This document shows positions 7,508 to 7,823 of a stretch of DNA of 7,823 bases, piece by piece. Position 1 is the first letter of the stretch. Each line of letters starts with the position of its first letter. Source of the DNA: Deltaproteobacteria bacterium (GTDB lineage: Bacteria > Desulfobacterota_D > UBA1144 > Nemesobacterales > N074bin48); NCBI GenBank assembly GCA_004356685.1, contig SMWS01000153.1, positions 1-7,823 of the forward strand, written 5' to 3'. Below the pieces are notes generated by a model. The model was not told the DNA's origin. It saw only the letters and a list, made by a program, of their open reading frames with translations, and ran no database searches. The translations under genes and the position numbers were made by a program.

Positions 7508-7530
7508 CCTAAAAAAACATATTGTTTAGG
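7508..7530 (+). promoter_or_regulatory. Possible hairpin covering the ribosome site of the 80-residue gene
   Basis: CCTAAA at 7508-7513 is the exact reverse complement of TTTAGG at 7525-7530, with an 11-base loop. The right arm includes the first part of the AGGAGA ribosome site, so folding would hide it. A 6-bp stem with only two GC pairs is weak, and regulation is an inference. Confidence 0.25.
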
Positions 7531-7533
7531 AGA
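7528..7533 (+). promoter_or_regulatory. Strong Shine-Dalgarno site AGGAGA
   Basis: AGGAGA lies 4 bases before the ATG at 7538-7540 and fixes that start. It is the clearest ribosome site in the window. The flippase, SGNH, sulfotransferase and glycosyltransferase starts lack a comparable match. Confidence 0.75.
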
Positions 7534-7537
7534 ATTT

Positions 7538-7780
7538 ATGTCTGATATTCGAACTAATTTATTAAAATCGATGTGTGCAGGGCTTGGTGAGGGAAACAGC
7601 AACATTGACAAGCTTGCTAGTAAGCTCATTGTTGATTTTCCTGAAAAAGAGATGGGTGAATTAAAAAAAGAGGTTGTTGATCAGTTAACACAGATGGTTT
7701 CCTCAGGTCAATTGCAAATAATTACAACTGGATGGGAATTAGGCAATGAGTTCTTTTATATTTGCTCTAAAAAAATATAA
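7538..7780 (+). CDS. Small protein of unknown function (80 residues)
   Basis: I do not recognise this protein. It is soluble, with no signal peptide or membrane segment. Two stretches look helical (about residues 20-33 and 36-56, the latter KEMGELKKEVVDQLTQMVSS). They are followed by a likely beta hairpin, QLQIITTGWELGNEFFYI, at 58-75, and a basic tail. A helix leading into a two-stranded wing is reminiscent of the second half of a winged-helix domain, but the resemblance is loose. It is a real gene on the strength of its ribosome site, its coding-like composition and its placement after a plausible divergent promoter region. Its end is overlapped for 35 bases by the start of a probable membrane-protein gene in another frame, which suggests the two are translated together. 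A small regulator or accessory partner of that neighbour is possible. Confidence 0.7.
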   Translation: MSDIRTNLLKSMCAGLGEGNSNIDKLASKLIVDFPEKEMGELKKEVVDQLTQMVSSGQLQIITTGWELGNEFFYICSKKI

Positions 7781-7823
7781 AGCTATTGAACTGCTGGGCT
7801 TAATGCTTATCCTATTTACTTTG
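7746..7823 (+). CDS. Start of a probable membrane protein, cut by the window edge
   Basis: An ATG at 7746-7748 opens a frame that stays open for 26 codons to the end of the window. It reads MSSFIFALKKYKAIELLG and then a hydrophobic run rich in Leu, Met and Ile. A short basic stretch followed by a hydrophobic segment is typical of the N-terminus of an inner-membrane protein. GGGA at 7734-7737 lies 8 bases upstream and could serve as ribosome site. The first 35 bases overlap the 80-residue gene in the +1 frame, fitting translational coupling. An in-frame ATG at 7803-7805 is an alternative start that would avoid the overlap. The family cannot be told from 26 residues. A polymerase or other multi-pass glycan protein would suit the locus. 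Confidence 0.5.
   Translation, partial: MSSFIFALKKYKAIELLGLMLILFTL

Overview
This is an AT-rich bacterial window, roughly one third GC by eye. It is almost entirely a surface-polysaccharide (O-antigen, capsule or exopolysaccharide type) gene region. A Wzx-type flippase, a family-4 glycosyltransferase and several sugar-decorating enzymes point to a bacterium that builds its glycan on an undecaprenyl carrier. I cannot assign a genus. There are no rRNA or tRNA genes, no insertion sequences and no CRISPR array.

Layout from left to right: (1) 31-360, minus, a small unrecognised membrane protein whose reading frame appears to extend back to 444 through one in-frame TAA; (2) 456-1778, minus, a Wzx-like flippase; (3) 1946-3091, plus, a membrane-anchored SGNH/GDSL hydrolase-fold protein; (4) 3122-3997, minus, a PAPS-dependent sulfotransferase-family protein; (5) 4214-6145, plus, a glutamine-hydrolysing asparagine synthetase-type amidotransferase (AsnB family); (6) 6247-7431, minus, a GT4 glycosyltransferase; (7) 7538-7780, plus, an 80-residue protein of unknown function; (8) 7746 to the window edge, plus, the probable start of a membrane protein overlapping gene 7. 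No gap between genes exceeds 300 bases. The longest, 3998-4213, is very AT-rich and carries only weak promoter candidates.

Taken together, the GT4 enzyme would extend a lipid-linked oligosaccharide. The amidotransferase, sulfotransferase and SGNH protein would add amide, sulfate and possibly acyl groups to it or remove them. The flippase would move the lipid-linked unit across the inner membrane. This joint role is inferred from families and neighbourhood. It is not shown for this locus.

Two architectural points stand out. From the flippase to the 80-residue gene the strand alternates at every gene, so these cannot form one operon and each needs its own promoter. Several genes also lack a recognisable Shine-Dalgarno sequence, while the 80-residue gene has a strong one inside a possible hairpin. 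I did not find a clearly new multi-gene system. The best candidates for new biology are the 80-residue gene with its overlapping membrane-protein neighbour, and the SGNH protein that lacks its usual catalytic aspartate.
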